The position numbers and the translations under genes are program-made. From Pseudofabraea citricarpa (Eukaryota; Ascomycota; Leotiomycetes; Helotiales; Dermateaceae), in NCBI GenBank assembly GCA_029641185.1, contig JAPWGK010000001.1, positions 2,244,501-2,308,500 of the forward strand: a stretch of DNA of 64,000 nucleotides, read 5' to 3'. Under the pieces are notes generated by a model. It saw nothing but the letters and a program-made list of their open reading frames with translations, made no database searches and had not been told where the DNA came from. Shown piece by piece: positions 23,144 to 33,866 of the stretch; position 1 is the first letter of the stretch; every line of letters starts with the position of its first letter.

Positions 23144-23666
23144 GAACCAGCGCGATTCTTTTTTTTCTTTGCAAAACAAAAGATGGGGAGGAAGGTTGAT
23201 GTTTATTTGTTCTTGTGTGCGTGTGTAGGCCCGTGGTGGAGGCTTTGGTGATTTGGTGATTTGGTGATGGATGGATGGATGGATGTGCATCTTCGTGGGT
23301 CGGTGGTGGTGGTGGTGGTGGTGGTGGTGGTGGTGGTGGTGGTGGTGGTGGTGGTGGTGGTGGTGGTGGTGGTGGAGTTGATGGTTGAGAGGCTTGATTG
23401 GGATTTGAGGGTTTATGGCTTGCTTGTCCGTGGGTGGTTAGAGAGAGAGGTTAAGGGGTTATGGGGTTATGTGGACTGTATGGTATGGTATGGATGCATG
23501 TCGTGTATGGAAGAGGCGTCAAGTGGAATACAAGAATGCATGACTTTTCTACTGTGTCTAGGGAAAAAACTGGGTATTCGTGTTCTAAAAATCATCCATC
23601 TATCTAAACGCTTCATAGCAACCAACGCTGGTCTATTTGCCGTGCTGTATTACCTTGCATATACCT
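23144..23666. other. 3' region of the microprotein gene with microsatellites
   Basis: Contains (ATGG)n near 23266-23286 and the long (GGT)n repeat. Open frames here are products of the repeat. No gene is seen. Confidence 0.5.
23302..23373. repeat. Perfect (GGT)24 microsatellite
   Basis: Twenty-four uninterrupted ggt units, 72 nt, between the microprotein gene and the Old Yellow Enzyme gene. Such a pure repeat is likely length-variable between strains. Confidence 0.95.
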
Positions 23667-24929
23667 TTATATCTTGCTTCCTTTCACGAACTGCCCTACA
23701 TGGTATTGGATGGGCCACTTCACATCAACGCCCAATCGAAAGGCGACTCTGAGAACCCACTCGGGCTCACGCAGGAACTGTCTTGCGACAAGTACGACAT
23801 CGGCCTTGGCGATGGCGCCCTGCTCGTCTTGGATCTCAACTGTGTCATCAGCCTTCTCTTGCACAATCTCCTTGGCTACTTCGGCTTCGGTGATCATTCC
23901 CACGGCACCGATGAGGAGATCCTTGATGCCAGCGGCGTGCAACTCGTGTCTGACACGCTTTGCAATACCCACCTGAAAGTCGTTGAACGGAGTGATCTTC
24001 TGCTTCTCGTTGTTACCTCCAGAACTGACATCGAGCAGGTCTACACCTAGAGCCGGGAGAAGTTTGGCAAGTCGGATGGTTTGTGGGACATCCCAGGACT
24101 CTGGCTCATCAGAATCCTCCATCCATTCGGTGCTGCTGATGCGGACCAGCAGTGGCATGCCCTCTGGAATGACTTCTCTGATGGCTTTGATCACCTCGAC
24201 GAGCAGACGGGTACGGTTCTCAAAGCTGCCACCGTAGTTATCGGTTCTGCGGTTCGAGATGGGCGAGAGGAAAGAAGAGATCAGATATCCATGGGCGCCA
24301 TGGATCTCGATGACATCAACGCCGGCAGCCAAGGCCCTCTTCGCGCTGTCTCTGAAGCCGTTGATGACATTCCGAATATCCTGCGCCGTCATCTCGCGAG
24401 GTTGCGGGAAATCCGCACTCCATGGTATAGCACTCGGCCCCATGACATTGTCGGGCCAGCCGCCAACGTCCTCTGTCGCGATCCTGCTCACGCCTATCTC
24501 TCGCAGCCATGGGGCAGAGGTGCTCGCTTTCCTCCCCGCATGCGCCAACTGGATTCCCAGGAGCTGTCCCTGGCTGTGCAGGAAATCGGCGACCCGCTTC
24601 AGCGGCGCAATCTGGCTATCCTGCCACAGCCCGCTGTCTTGTGGTGAGATGCCGCCGTTGTCTAGGACGGCCGTGGCTTCGATAATTGTGAGAGAGGCTC
24701 CGCGGTAGGCGAAGGCGCCGAGATGTACGAGATGGAAGTCGGTCAGATGCCCCTTGTCTGCAGAATACGTGCACATGGGCGCAACCCATATCCGGTTGGG
24801 GAAGGTGACGGATCGGATCTTGAGAGGGGTGAAGAGTGTGGGAGGGTTCTCGGTCAGTGCTGTGCCTGCTGGAGGCGACTGAGCAGGTGTAAAGTAGGGC
24901 GCGTTGGGCGCAGGGACGTTTTGAGCCAT
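23667..24929 (-). CDS. Old Yellow Enzyme-family NADPH:flavin oxidoreductase (420 aa)
   Basis: Single exon, ATG at 24929. It is an FMN-dependent TIM-barrel ene-reductase. Family markers are RIWVAPMCTYSADKGHLTDF (with the redox-tuning Cys of the YqjM-like class), GIQLAHAGRKAS, and VDVIEIHGAHGYLISSFLSP with SNRRTDNYGGSFENR. The C-terminal FMN-phosphate region ends in VARQFLREPEW. The YqjM-like signature separates it from the classical yeast OYE1 type. It would reduce activated C=C bonds using NADPH in the cytosol; the natural substrate is unknown. The short N-terminal extension (MAQNVPAPNAPYFTPAQSPP) is Pro-rich. Length fits the family. Confidence 0.93.
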   Translation of the reverse strand: MAQNVPAPNAPYFTPAQSPPAGTALTENPPTLFTPLKIRSVTFPNRIWVAPMCTYSADKGHLTDFHLVHLGAFAYRGASLTIIEATAVLDNGGISPQDSGLWQDSQIAPLKRVADFLHSQGQLLGIQLAHAGRKASTSAPWLREIGVSRIATEDVGGWPDNVMGPSAIPWSADFPQPREMTAQDIRNVINGFRDSAKRALAAGVDVIEIHGAHGYLISSFLSPISNRRTDNYGGSFENRTRLLVEVIKAIREVIPEGMPLLVRISSTEWMEDSDEPESWDVPQTIRLAKLLPALGVDLLDVSSGGNNEKQKITPFNDFQVGIAKRVRHELHAAGIKDLLIGAVGMITEAEVAKEIVQEKADDTVEIQDEQGAIAKADVVLVARQFLREPEWVLRVAFRLGVDVKWPIQYHVGQFVKGSKI

Positions 24930-25999
24930 GGTCCAGATGGTGAGATGTCTAGAAAACTAATAGGCCAGCAATATATAAAACGAAAGAAGATGGAAGTGGA
25001 GAATTGAGGAAGGCGATGAGGTTCTTGGGGAGCAATGGCTAAAAGGAAAACCGAGGGGGGCCTTTGTTGACTTTTGAAGCCAAGCCCAACTTTTTCTGCC
25101 CCTCGGTACGGCCCCAATTTGTAAGCACAGTGGGGAGATAAGAAGACGGTGAAGCACGTATTTCGGGGTTTAGCGGGGTCGACCAGTGCCGAGGGGTCGG
25201 AATGTTTAGCGATGCCATCGGTTCTTTTCTTTAACCCCTCCGAGCTATTTAAAGTAACATTTTCTACTTATATAGCTATGTGCATATAGCTATAACTAAC
25301 TTATAATATGTCTGAGCATACATCATAGATATACTTGCTAATGATAAACATTCTAGCTTTGTAAAATAATAAAATACATTCGTATTGTGAGAAACTCTGG
25401 TGGTCCCCTAAACCTCAGGTCAACTCCTAATTAAATCCAATTAGCTACCTGACTAATTATATATGCATATACGTTTGTATGAATTTATTCTCTTTTCTAC
25501 CCTCATCTCAGCTATGACCGTAAAAGGATATCTCAAGTTTCAACCCCTTCCGAGCTACTGCAGCACCCAGCTTACAAAGGCGGCTGGTCTGTTTCATGTC
25601 AATCAGCTTGACTCGATGACGAAATCTATCTTCATTGGCTGGCTATTGCAGCCCTGAATTCACAAATATAAAGATAGCATAAGCAGTGGACTATCAAATC
25701 CCGATGCTGCTGTTGCTGCTTTATAAGCAAGCACGCAATGACAACCACATGTGCCGTAAGACCCAGCAGTGAAGAACCTTATTCCCAGGTAGGAAAAGGA
25801 AGAGAAAAAGACAGGAAACTTGGCTGTTTCCGTAGAAGAAACAAGACTGTAGACGAATAATTTCGAACAAAAATGGGAAGTAGTTACAGTTATATATGGA
25901 CAAACACATGCTCTGAGATAATTGCGCTTTTTTGTTTTACTCAAGCGAGTTCGGTTCGCGCCCTCAGACACCCAACGCACACGAAGGTAGAGATTGTAG
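24930..25999. other. Spacer with an AT-rich block
   Basis: No gene. About 25230-25480 is clearly AT-rich with repeated tatagct/agctata words, which could be an old mutated (RIP-like) remnant or simply spacer. The open frame at 25660-26277 is a shadow running into the rhamnosidase gene. Confidence 0.45.
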
Positions 26000-28732
26000 T
26001 CAGCAAAGATGCTCTTGCTTATTCTCCCAAGGCATATAAATGGGTTCAGGAGGCCATTCTCCAGAATCAGCGACACAGCTGAATTCATGATTTCCAGATC
26101 CAACCAGAACGCCTTCCTCGATATGGTCGCTACCAGCCTTTTTATTCTGCTTGTCCGGCATGACGACCCAAGCGGTCGAATTTGGTGGAACTTGCAGCGA
26201 CAAGACAAAATTCTTATCCTGAAGAGTCCAACTGCTTTTAATGAGACCATACGGACTTTCAAATCGAGTCTCTGCACTGGTTAGGTCTCCTCCTGGCACA
26301 GGACGAACGAGAATCTTCTTCCAGCCAGGTTCCATCGGACTGATACCAGCGATACATTCGTGCATCCAGTTTATGACTGATCCCAGAGCGTAGTGGTTGA
26401 AACTGGTCATCTCGCCAGGGTTAATGGATCCATCTGGTAACATACTATCCCAACGCTCCCACATAGTCGTCGCACCCATAGTAACAGGGTACAACCAAGA
26501 AGGGCATTTCTCTTCCAACAACATGCGATAAGCGAGCTGGTCAAGAGCAGTTTTTGAAAGAGCATGTGTGATGAGTGGAGTTCCTACAAATCCACAAGAG
26601 ACTTTGAATTTAGCTACCTTCACGAGTCGTGCCAGTCGCTTTGATGCGAATGCTACTTGCTCGTTATTTTCGTGAAGTGAGAATGCCAGTACGAGAGCAT
26701 AGGCCGTTTGGGTATCACTCAAGACCAAACCAGATGGCGTGATGTATTTCTGTTGGAACGTCTTTTTAAGCTCGGCATGCTCAGCTACGTATCGTTTGTG
26801 GTCATCCTCTTTCTGTAGAATAGCACTGATCCGACTAATGAGGAAAGAGATGTGTACGAGATATGCATCCGCAACAAAGGTTGCATCTGTGACTGACTTT
26901 GCTGGATCCTCTGGAGGGGCTGCTGGATCGAGCCAATCTCCAAGTTGCCATACATCTGGGTCCCATAGACGATCAGGACCACGAGGTAAACCCTTGTCAA
27001 GCCATGAAGACATGCTAGCATATTGGCGGCGCAAAATTTCAATATCCTGAGATGCTTTATACAATGCCCACGGCAGCAAAACCACCACGTCGCACCAAGC
27101 TGCTTGGGGCATATCCTTGAAGTCATCTATAAGGACGTTTGGGATAACGACGGGTGGTACTGCATTCGCATCCGCCTGATCAACTGCGACGTCTTCAAGC
27201 CAATTTCCAAGCATGCCAGCAGTATCATATAGATATGCCGCCGAAGGGCCAAAGATTTGAATATCTCCAGTCCATCCAAGACGTTCGTCTCGCTGGGGAC
27301 AATCTGTTGGGATCGACAAAAAGTTACCTCGCATACTCCAAAGTGCATTATTGTGAAGCTTATTGACCATTTCGTTGGAGCAAGAAAACCAACCGGTCCT
27401 CTTCATGTCGGTATGAAGGACTAGTACTTTAATTTTCTCCGCAGTGAGAGGGTCGGACTCGTCTTCTGGTGTCCATCCGTCCACTTGAACATATCGAAAT
27501 CCTTGGAAGGTGAAATGCGGAGTCCAGTTCTTCAGTTCTTCACCGGAACAAAGTATAGTATTTGTGGCTTTAGCACATCTCAAGGTGCGGATTCCAAGCT
27601 CTCCATTATCAAGAACCTCGGCATGCTGAAACACAATTTTGTGGCCGCTGGGCTTTTTAACTGATGCAATATGAACCCTACCAACAAGGTTCTGGCCAAA
27701 GTCAATCAGCGTTTTACCGCTCTTGCTTTTGAAAATATTAACCGGAGCAACTTCTTCGATGACTCGCACAGGAGGGGCATTTGGTGCGATTAGATCCATT
27801 TCCGGAAACCCTTTGGTCTTGACCACCTCCCAGCTTTCCTCGTTGCTCAAATCTGTAAGGCGATTCCAGTCGAGATTTTCTTCTCTCATATCATACACCT
27901 CTCCATCGTACAGCTCGCTTCGAATTATTGGAGAGTCATGGCGTTTCCAGGAACTCTCTGACTCAATCGTTAACAGTTTCTCGTCGCTCTCAAACCCAAC
28001 CTCAAGCTGGGAGAGAACACATAGATCTTTGCCGTAGGTGTAACGTCTTCCAGCACGCCAAAGTAGCCTCGTTGCATACCATCCTTCGGCGATCTCCACG
28101 GCAATGACATTATCCCCAATTTTCAGTAATGGTGCAACGTCAAAAGTCTGATAGTTCAGTCGGTGGTTATAACTTGTCCAACCTGGTGACATGTGCTGAT
28201 CACCAACACGAACACCATTGATATAAGCCTCGTATATTCCAAAGCAGGTGATATAAAGTCTCGCTTTCGAGATCTTTCCCTGATTTTCAGATATCGTAAA
28301 TGTCTTCCGAAATCGGACAGGTCTCAAAGGACCATCCTCGTAGGCTGACGCAGACGCGGAAATGAGTTTAGAAGTCCAGTCAGATTTCTTGAGCAGACCA
28401 GCTTCAACAGTTGACCATGCAGACCAGTTTGTAGATTCTTTTCCCGCTCCTTTCTTGAAGGACCTTACTCTCACAGAGACCTGCTCCCGTGACTCCAAAG
28501 GCTGACTCGGCCATGGCACCAGGACTGACTGAGAGCTTTCGACATGATATGATTCGACTTTTGCATCTTTTCCCCGAGAGATCTCCAGGTCGTAGGCAGA
28601 CTGTTCCCAGTCTTTGACACTGGCATCAGAGGTGGTGAATCTCCAAGAGATCCGAGGCGTCGGGTTCCCGATACCAAAGCCATCATGATGCTGCTCATAA
28701 GTTGGGGCCGACAATACTGGATTTGACGACAT
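26000..28732 (-). CDS. Alpha-L-rhamnosidase, GH78 (910 aa)
   Basis: Single exon. Domain order is that of fungal GH78: N-terminal beta domains (PRISWRFTTSD and VSVRVRSF), a carbohydrate-binding-like region (FRKTFTISENQGKISKARLY, INGVRVGDQHMSPGWTSYNH), then the (alpha/alpha)6 barrel. The barrel contains the catalytic-region motif PTDCPQRDERLGWTGD (about 27280-27310) and the aromatic motif TMGATTMWERWDSM. A C-terminal beta domain follows. The enzyme would release terminal L-rhamnose from glycosides such as flavonoid glycosides or pectin side chains. There is no signal peptide, so it is predicted intracellular, acting on imported rhamnosides. It is divergent from the GH31 gene across 1.2 kb. Confidence 0.95.
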   Translation of the reverse strand: MSSNPVLSAPTYEQHHDGFGIGNPTPRISWRFTTSDASVKDWEQSAYDLEISRGKDAKVESYHVESSQSVLVPWPSQPLESREQVSVRVRSFKKGAGKESTNWSAWSTVEAGLLKKSDWTSKLISASASAYEDGPLRPVRFRKTFTISENQGKISKARLYITCFGIYEAYINGVRVGDQHMSPGWTSYNHRLNYQTFDVAPLLKIGDNVIAVEIAEGWYATRLLWRAGRRYTYGKDLCVLSQLEVGFESDEKLLTIESESSWKRHDSPIIRSELYDGEVYDMREENLDWNRLTDLSNEESWEVVKTKGFPEMDLIAPNAPPVRVIEEVAPVNIFKSKSGKTLIDFGQNLVGRVHIASVKKPSGHKIVFQHAEVLDNGELGIRTLRCAKATNTILCSGEELKNWTPHFTFQGFRYVQVDGWTPEDESDPLTAEKIKVLVLHTDMKRTGWFSCSNEMVNKLHNNALWSMRGNFLSIPTDCPQRDERLGWTGDIQIFGPSAAYLYDTAGMLGNWLEDVAVDQADANAVPPVVIPNVLIDDFKDMPQAAWCDVVVLLPWALYKASQDIEILRRQYASMSSWLDKGLPRGPDRLWDPDVWQLGDWLDPAAPPEDPAKSVTDATFVADAYLVHISFLISRISAILQKEDDHKRYVAEHAELKKTFQQKYITPSGLVLSDTQTAYALVLAFSLHENNEQVAFASKRLARLVKVAKFKVSCGFVGTPLITHALSKTALDQLAYRMLLEEKCPSWLYPVTMGATTMWERWDSMLPDGSINPGEMTSFNHYALGSVINWMHECIAGISPMEPGWKKILVRPVPGGDLTSAETRFESPYGLIKSSWTLQDKNFVLSLQVPPNSTAWVVMPDKQNKKAGSDHIEEGVLVGSGNHEFSCVADSGEWPPEPIYMPWENKQEHLC

Positions 28733-29916
28733 GGTTCCGTTCGAGAAGAAGTGCGACTAATTGATCTTTTTTTCTGATATTCAATAACAATTTCTGATGA
28801 TGAGGTTGTTGTTTATAGCCCTATTCGCACAACTATGGCCCGAGTGGTCACGCTTGTGATGTCCTGGCAATTGGAAGCGGCAAGCCAAGGGTAGAAAGAC
28901 GCTGTCTAGCGGAGTTCTCGATCCCTTACTCGTAGACACCAAGTCAGGAGCCAAAGATGCGTGAGCCCCACGATGATAGTTTGTAGCCCGTGGGGCAAGA
29001 CGCCGCGCCAGACGGCAACCCCTCCAATGCGTCCGTAACAGGCAATCCTTACCCCAGATTTATATTCCATTCGGCGGATCGATGGGCCGAGGTTGCCGAG
29101 TAGAGCTTCCCCTCATGTCTCCATGAAGGCCTTTATAATTGATATTTGTATGTGCACACTTTGATGTTTACGTTTAGAAGCCAACATTTGACGACAATGT
29201 TCACAGATTGCTAAGAGTAAGAGGGCAAGCTTGAGGGTGATTGAAGACACAGGAAACCATACTCGTTTAGGGAAATTACCCCGCTATTAGCCTTATAGCT
29301 AGCTGGCTCTACTGTACAGTCTTTACTTAACTCTAAGCTTGACCTATTCATCTTTCAACATGCTTACCGGTATGGTAATCAACCGGATTCAAAGGGGCTG
29401 GACTGGGCTGGATTTTGATATAATCATTTAAAATTCTACTCGACAAAAGGAACGAACAAAATTCCTTCCGTATCGAACAACTCACCATACGAGATATTTT
29501 GACACTCAATGCATCAACAACCACTAGAGTTTGCATGCTGAAGCATCTGCAAGATGTAATCAGAGCGTGAAGAATAAATGGGCTTTCGACAACAACCACC
29601 AGTCTCGGTAGCGAGTCGGATGCGAGCCCCTATTTTACCCCTTTAACCAGATTTATCCGGGGATACGAGCGAGTAGAGGTATACTTCTGACGTTACTGTC
29701 GTGCAAGGCTGAGGGGTAAGCCAATGTGTCGTACCATCAATGGCGGGATTTCCACAAAGTACTTCCTCACAAACGGTAAGTGACCAACCTTAAATCGCCC
29801 TTACAAACTCTAGAGGAAGTGTTTAGCAAATAATACATTCTTTAAATCCACTCCAACCCCCCGCAGACACTCTAATCAAAATCTATTGTGAAAAGAAAAA
29901 TTAAGAACTACTCAAA
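28733..29916. promoter_or_regulatory. Shared divergent promoter of the GH78 and GH31 genes
   Basis: No gene seen in this 1.2 kb between the two divergent glycosidases. A CGG-N9-CCG inverted pair at 29075-29089, with a further CGG at 29072, is the type of site bound by Zn(II)2Cys6 dimers; this is a candidate only. A tactgtacagt element lies at 29310-29320. Confidence 0.45.
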
Positions 29917-31950
29917 ATGATTACTTCAGAAGGTAGCCGCCTTATCTACAGATATGACGATGAGATTCTCTGGATTGAAAGCTGGGGCCCCAACGCTCTT
30001 CGAGTCCGAGCAACACGATTCTCCAGCATGCCAGAAGAAAATTGGGCACTACAAGAGGACATCTCTCCCATAGATGTCAAGATCTCTCTTGGGGCCCAAG
30101 AATCGAGCATTACGAATGGCCAGATCAAAGCTGTCATCACGCAGCTGGGAAAGATCACCATGTTCAATTCGGCAGGAAAACTTCTGCTGGAGGAATATGC
30201 ACGCACTCGCATTGATGTGAAGGATCCCAAGACGAGCGCGCTGAATATCGCCGCGAGAGAGTTCAAACCTATTCTAGGAGGACAGTATCAACTGACGATG
30301 CGATTCGAATCTGTAGATAAAAAAGAGAAAATCTTTGGCATGGGCCAGTATCAACAACCATATCTAGATCTGAAAGGATTAGATCTCGAGCTGGCACAGA
30401 GAAATTCTCAAGCCAGTGTCCCGTTCGCACTCTCTTCTCTGGGCTACGGTTTCCTGTGGAATAATCCTGGTGTCGGGAGAGCGGTGCTGGGGAAGAATAT
30501 CATGAGTTTTGAAGCTCAGTCTACCAAGATTCTGGATTATTGGATTGTGGCCGGTGATTCACCTGCTGCTATTGAGGAGGCTTATGCTAAAGTCACGGGT
30601 ACTGTTCCCATGATGCCTGAGTATGGTTTGGGTTTCTGGCAGTGTAAGCTGAGGTATCAGACCCAGGAAGAGCTTTTAGGAGTTGCCAGGGAGTACCGAC
30701 GTCGAAAGCTACCCATCGATTTGATCGTTGTGGATTTCTTCCACTGGCCAAAACAAGGAGAGTGGAAATTTGACCCAACGTATTGGCCGGACCCAGGTAA
30801 GTTGTTACTTACTTCACTGGGCAAGTAATTGAAGCTAATGAATATAGATGCGATGATCGCTGAATTGAAGGAGCTCAAAATCGAGTTGATGGTCTCTATC
30901 TGGCCCACTGTCGATAAATCTAGCGAAAACTATCAACAAATGCTAGAAGAAGGCCTTCTAATTCGTCAAGACCGAGGCGTGCGAGTGTCCATGGAAGATC
31001 TGCAAGGAAACCCAGTACACTTCGATGCCACGAACCCGGCAGCACAAGCTTTTATCTGGTCCAAAGCCAAGCAGAATTACTTCGACAAAGGCATCAAGGT
31101 ATTTTGGCTTGATGAGGCTGAACCCGAATATAACATTTACGATTTCGACATCTACCGCTATCACCGAGGTACAAACTTGGAGATTGGGAATGTCTATCCT
31201 GTCGGATACGCGAAAGCTTTCTATGATGGCCAGCAAGCGAGCGGGCAAGAAAATATTGTGAATCTACTCAGATGTGCATGGGCCGGGAGTCAGAAATACG
31301 GAGCTCTAGTATGGAGCGGAGACATCGCATCATCGTGGTCGAGTCTCCGTAACCAGCTTGCTGCAGGTTTGAACATGGGCATTGCAGGGATTCCTTGGTG
31401 GACGACTGACATTGGTGGATTCCATGGTGGCGATCCAAATGATGAGGCTTTTCGAGAACTGTTTGTGCGATGGTTTCAATGGGGTGCATTCTGTCCCGTC
31501 ATGCGATTACATGGGGATCGAGAACCAAAGCAACCACAGCATGGCACCACCGGTGGAGCATTCATGAGGTCTGGTGCTTCGAATGAGGTCTGGTCGTATG
31601 GCGAGAAAATATATGGGATCTGTGAAAAATACATGCGGATCCGAGAAGATTTGAGAGAGTATACTCGAGGAGTTATGAAAGAGGCTCATGAGAAAGGAAG
31701 CCCTATCATGAGACCACTCTTCTACGAATTCCCAAATGACGAAAAGTCCTGGGAGGTTGAGGAACAGTATATGTATGGTGCAAAGTATCTCTGTTGTCCG
31801 GTATTGTATCCGGGCCAGAAGAAGGTCAAAGTCTACTTTCCAGCTGGTGTGGATTGGAAGAGTTGGGATGGGAAAGATAAATATGCAGGTGGTAAGGAAG
31901 TCGAGGTAGAATGTCCGATTGACTTTATGCCTGTATTCATCAAGCAGTAA
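29917..31950 (+). CDS. GH31 glycosidase, alpha-xylosidase-like (660 aa)
   Basis: Two exons, 29917..30796 and 30848..31950. The GH31 barrel carries the subsite motif FWQCKLRYQTQEELL, then DLIVVDFFHWPKQGEWKFD. The nucleophile motif FWLDEAEPE has its Asp near residue 380, and the acid/base motif VWSGDIASSW has its Asp near 451. IPWWTTDIGGFHGG and PVMRLHGDREP follow. The HWPKQGEWKFD and FWLDEAEPE versions are those of alpha-xylosidase-type members rather than lysosomal-type alpha-glucosidases. No signal peptide, so cytosolic action on imported oligosaccharides (for example isoprimeverose or xylosylated glycosides) is likely. Activity toward alpha-glucosides is not excluded. Confidence 0.92.
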
Positions 31951-32779
31951 TAAGCTTTAAGCCCTAGAACAAGAAGACAGTACTGTGGGAAAACCTTGCC
32001 GCGAATTAGTTTATATCGACAAGTGTAAATGTCGCGAAATGAGAAGCGCTTCTTCCATGTACCAAAGATGACGAACAGCCGTCTACTTGTATCCAGTGTG
32101 TTGATATACACCGCTCGGAATTTATTTGCCCCGCAGGTAAAAGAAGGAGCTTTTGGTGTTCTATCGTCAGTTATTATGCTATTATTATATATAGTTTTGT
32201 TGTCAATTTATGTTTTTCTCCTCTATTTTTGAAAGATAATCAAATCAGCCGGCATGAATTTTAACCCGATATATTTGCACATGCTAGAATATCAACATAA
32301 GTAAGTGGAAAAGCAAAGCTTGAGCCTCTTGTAATTTGTAAGGCGAGACGGCTCTTGTTTCTGTGATGTTTCTACCTCTGGAGCTAGTATTGAAGTTAGG
32401 CCCTAGAATTTATCTTCGCTACGCAAATTATGTTTTGAATCAAATTGAAGTATATATTCTGTCTGATTCCTGAAATACCTGACTACATATGATAAACTCC
32501 CCATGACAAAAATCAAACGATATAAACCCTACGATCTCTAACCTGACCTAAACCATCACCAATGGTGCCAGGAGTAAAATCAACCGTTGCTCCATCCAAA
32601 ATACAATTTAAGCGTGATATAAACCCAATAGTAAAGGTGGAACATGGCGGAACATAACTTCATCAAATCATAACTTCATCAGGTCTGGTTTCCCATAAGG
32701 AAAGAAGGGGGGAAAATAGAAAGAAGAAAAGAAAAAAAAAGGGCAAAGATGTATCCAAATCAGTTCCAATCCTAAGTGC
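31951..32779. other. Convergent spacer, AT-rich
   Basis: No gene. The stretch carries likely 3' ends of the GH31 gene and, at the right edge, of the DUF3820-like gene. Confidence 0.45.
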
Positions 32780-33866
32780 TCAACAGAAGTTCTTCATACG
32801 GGCCGATCTTCTTCTATTTTGGGGCGGTTGCTCGATACTCGAGCCTGGGTCTTCATCTGATGGCCGTGCCTGATGTTGTGCCAACGATGCACTCTTTGAC
32901 CTGTATTCAGATGAAGTCCTTTTCACTTCAGACTTCCGTTCGTTAGAATCTGAAGCTTGCGGGTTTGAACCCTTGTCCATACTATCTTCATCGCCGCTGG
33001 ATATTATGATATGTCGGCCTCGATATCTTCTTGAACTAAAAGTGGCCCTTGTTAGCAATGAACCGCAACCATCACCTAATTTTCACAAGCTCCTCTTCGT
33101 GCTTACCTTTGGTTTTGGATCTCGCTCAATGCTTGTGTTGATCCGAGACTACATTCAGTCTCCGGGTATGAAGAGCCATCACAACTTCTTGGCTCTTCAT
33201 AGATGTAAGGCCCATCAGGGGTTTCGCTGGCATCTGGAAGCACAAAGTTATCGTTGCTTTCCGATCCGTCATCAGTGTGATTCTTGTCGGAGGAGTGGCC
33301 TTCGGTAGGTGAGACGTCATCTCTATCTTCGAGAAGCTTGCTCCTGGGATGTGCAGTATCCTGTGCCGTACTACTTGCAATACCTTCTGTTTTGGCATGG
33401 TCCTTTTCCCATAATTCATACTCCTGAGCAATCTCCTTGAGCCTTGGACGCCACAAACTGTTTCCTGGTGACATATGCCAATCCCAACCACGAGGACCGT
33501 TATCTTTGTATAGAGCTTGGAACTCACGGTCCTTCCAAGGCCTAAACCAGACTATTATTGATCCGGGAGACTTTTCAATCGTCGATTCGTATTTTTGGTA
33601 GTGTTTTCTAAACTTTCGCATCTATATTAAATTAGAATTAGTATTTTGGTGCTCTTACGAATAGTTTTCGGGCAGCAGGATGAAGAGAGACTTACATTTG
33701 GAGTAGGGCTGTTCAAGCCTTCATTTAGAGCCCACTGTACGTAGCGGTTTGGGAGCTCATCGATACGCTGGCCCTTGTGCGTCCCAAACCACATTCTCGT
33801 GGCACCTGGTTCTGATTCTTCTCGCACTCCACGTGTTTTACACGCTTTAGCCTTCTGTTTATCCAT
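32780..33866 (-). CDS. DUF3820-like domain protein with disordered tail (313 aa)
   Basis: Three exons: 33696..33866, 33107..33621 and 32780..33035. Residues 25-53 read MWFGTHKGQRIDELPNRYVQ WALNEGLN. This resembles the DUF3820 motif (F-G-x-H-K-G-x-x-I-x-x-x-P-x-x-Y-x-x-W) found in small bacterial proteins and at the C-terminus of exodeoxyribonuclease X-like proteins. The next segment (FRKHYQKYESTIEKSPGSII) is conserved-looking, with IVWFRPWKDREF. The remainder is Ser/Asp/Glu-rich and disordered, ending in a basic tail (NRRRSARMKNFC). A nucleic-acid role is conceivable but unproven. The open frame extends upstream without an ATG. The acceptor of intron 2 could also lie 6 nt downstream in the same frame. 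Confidence 0.72.

Noticed and set aside
23261..23752. 163-codon frame with a poly-Val run
   Set aside because: Generated by the (GGT)24 microsatellite.
25230..25480. AT-rich block as a RIP-degraded transposon
   Set aside because: No terminal repeats, no transposase or reverse transcriptase remnant; too short to argue for a mobile element.
25660..26277. 205-codon minus-strand frame
   Set aside because: It overlaps the 3' part of the GH78 rhamnosidase gene in another frame and has no domain-like sequence.
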